NCBI GenBank assembly: GCA_948435735.1
Contig: CAOJGX010000018.1
Span: 1 to 37,154, forward strand
Length of the DNA stretch: 37,154 nt
Source of the DNA: an uncultured Clostridium sp.
GTDB taxonomy: Bacteria; Bacillota; Clostridia; TANB77; CAG-508
Direction of reading: 5' to 3'
In this document: positions 37,084 through 37,154 of the stretch, in pieces
How positions within the stretch are numbered: the first letter of the stretch is position 1
How the letters are laid out: each line of letters opens with the position of its first letter
Translations under genes and position numbers: made by a program
Notes under the pieces: generated by a model
The model's input: the letters and a program-made list of their open reading frames with translations, nothing else
What the model was told of the DNA's origin: nothing
Database searches by the model: none

Positions 37084-37154
37084 GTTTTTACAAAATTTTG
37101 CAGCAATTTTCCCTGAACTTTCATAATTCTTTATTTTCAACCACTTAAAGCTAA

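Overview
The window comes from an AT-rich, endospore-forming Firmicute, most likely an uncultured gut-type Clostridia. Evidence for this: a full-length SpoIVA (492 aa), an MreB/Mbl, a PrpC/PrkC phosphatase-kinase pair with PASTA domains, RecD2, MtaB, RlmN, a tmRNA whose tag ends AYAA, and promoters of the TTGNNN-N17-TATAAT type. I cannot place it to genus from sequence alone.

Layout. 1-5.7 kb: 3' part of a surface protein with Flg_new (Listeria-Bacteroides) repeats, a CNNM/CorC-type transporter, and an anchored protein with three LamG-like repeats. 5.8-9.3 kb: a GtrB-like glycosyltransferase (minus), mreB/mbl and mtaB. 9.4-12.3 kb: a small protein made of 13-residue repeats, a TIR-bounded repeat element and recD2. 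12.26-13.05 kb: a 394-bp module present twice in tandem. Each copy has a 33-aa hydrophobic peptide, a perfectly spaced antisense promoter and long-range pairing arms, so it looks like a type I toxin-antitoxin system. 13.1-18.8 kb: spoIVA, then a surface-polysaccharide operon (two GT2 enzymes, a flippase, galE). 18.8-22.5 kb: a U32 protease-family (tRNA hydroxylation-like) gene, a DUF4258/YgiT-type toxin-antitoxin pair and a large membrane protein. 22.5-29.0 kb: rlmN-prpC-prkC-rpe-bactofilin-like-nth. 29.2-29.6 kb: ssrA. 29.7-37.1 kb: accessory DNA with a large serine recombinase, a MobV-like relaxase, a hairpin-rich probable oriT region, a degenerate aldo/keto reductase, a DUF1016 (YhcG) nuclease, a leader-peptide/hairpin-controlled DUF2000-like gene and a small membrane protein.

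Main discovery candidate. Five genes are split between reading frames at six places (surface protein; recD2 twice; U32; nth; DUF1016). In all six the last codon before the break is an in-frame CGG. Skipping its C (+1) restores the protein, and the following GGN then supplies a Gly that is conserved in the five recognisable family contexts. I checked every CGG by hand. About eighty lie out of frame inside genes. Apart from these six, only one lies in frame, in a minus-strand accessory ORF at the far right edge. This suggests that CGG is not read as arginine here and instead triggers programmed or tolerated +1 frameshifting (CGGN read as Gly). The main rival is a systematic sequencing or assembly error that adds C before GG.
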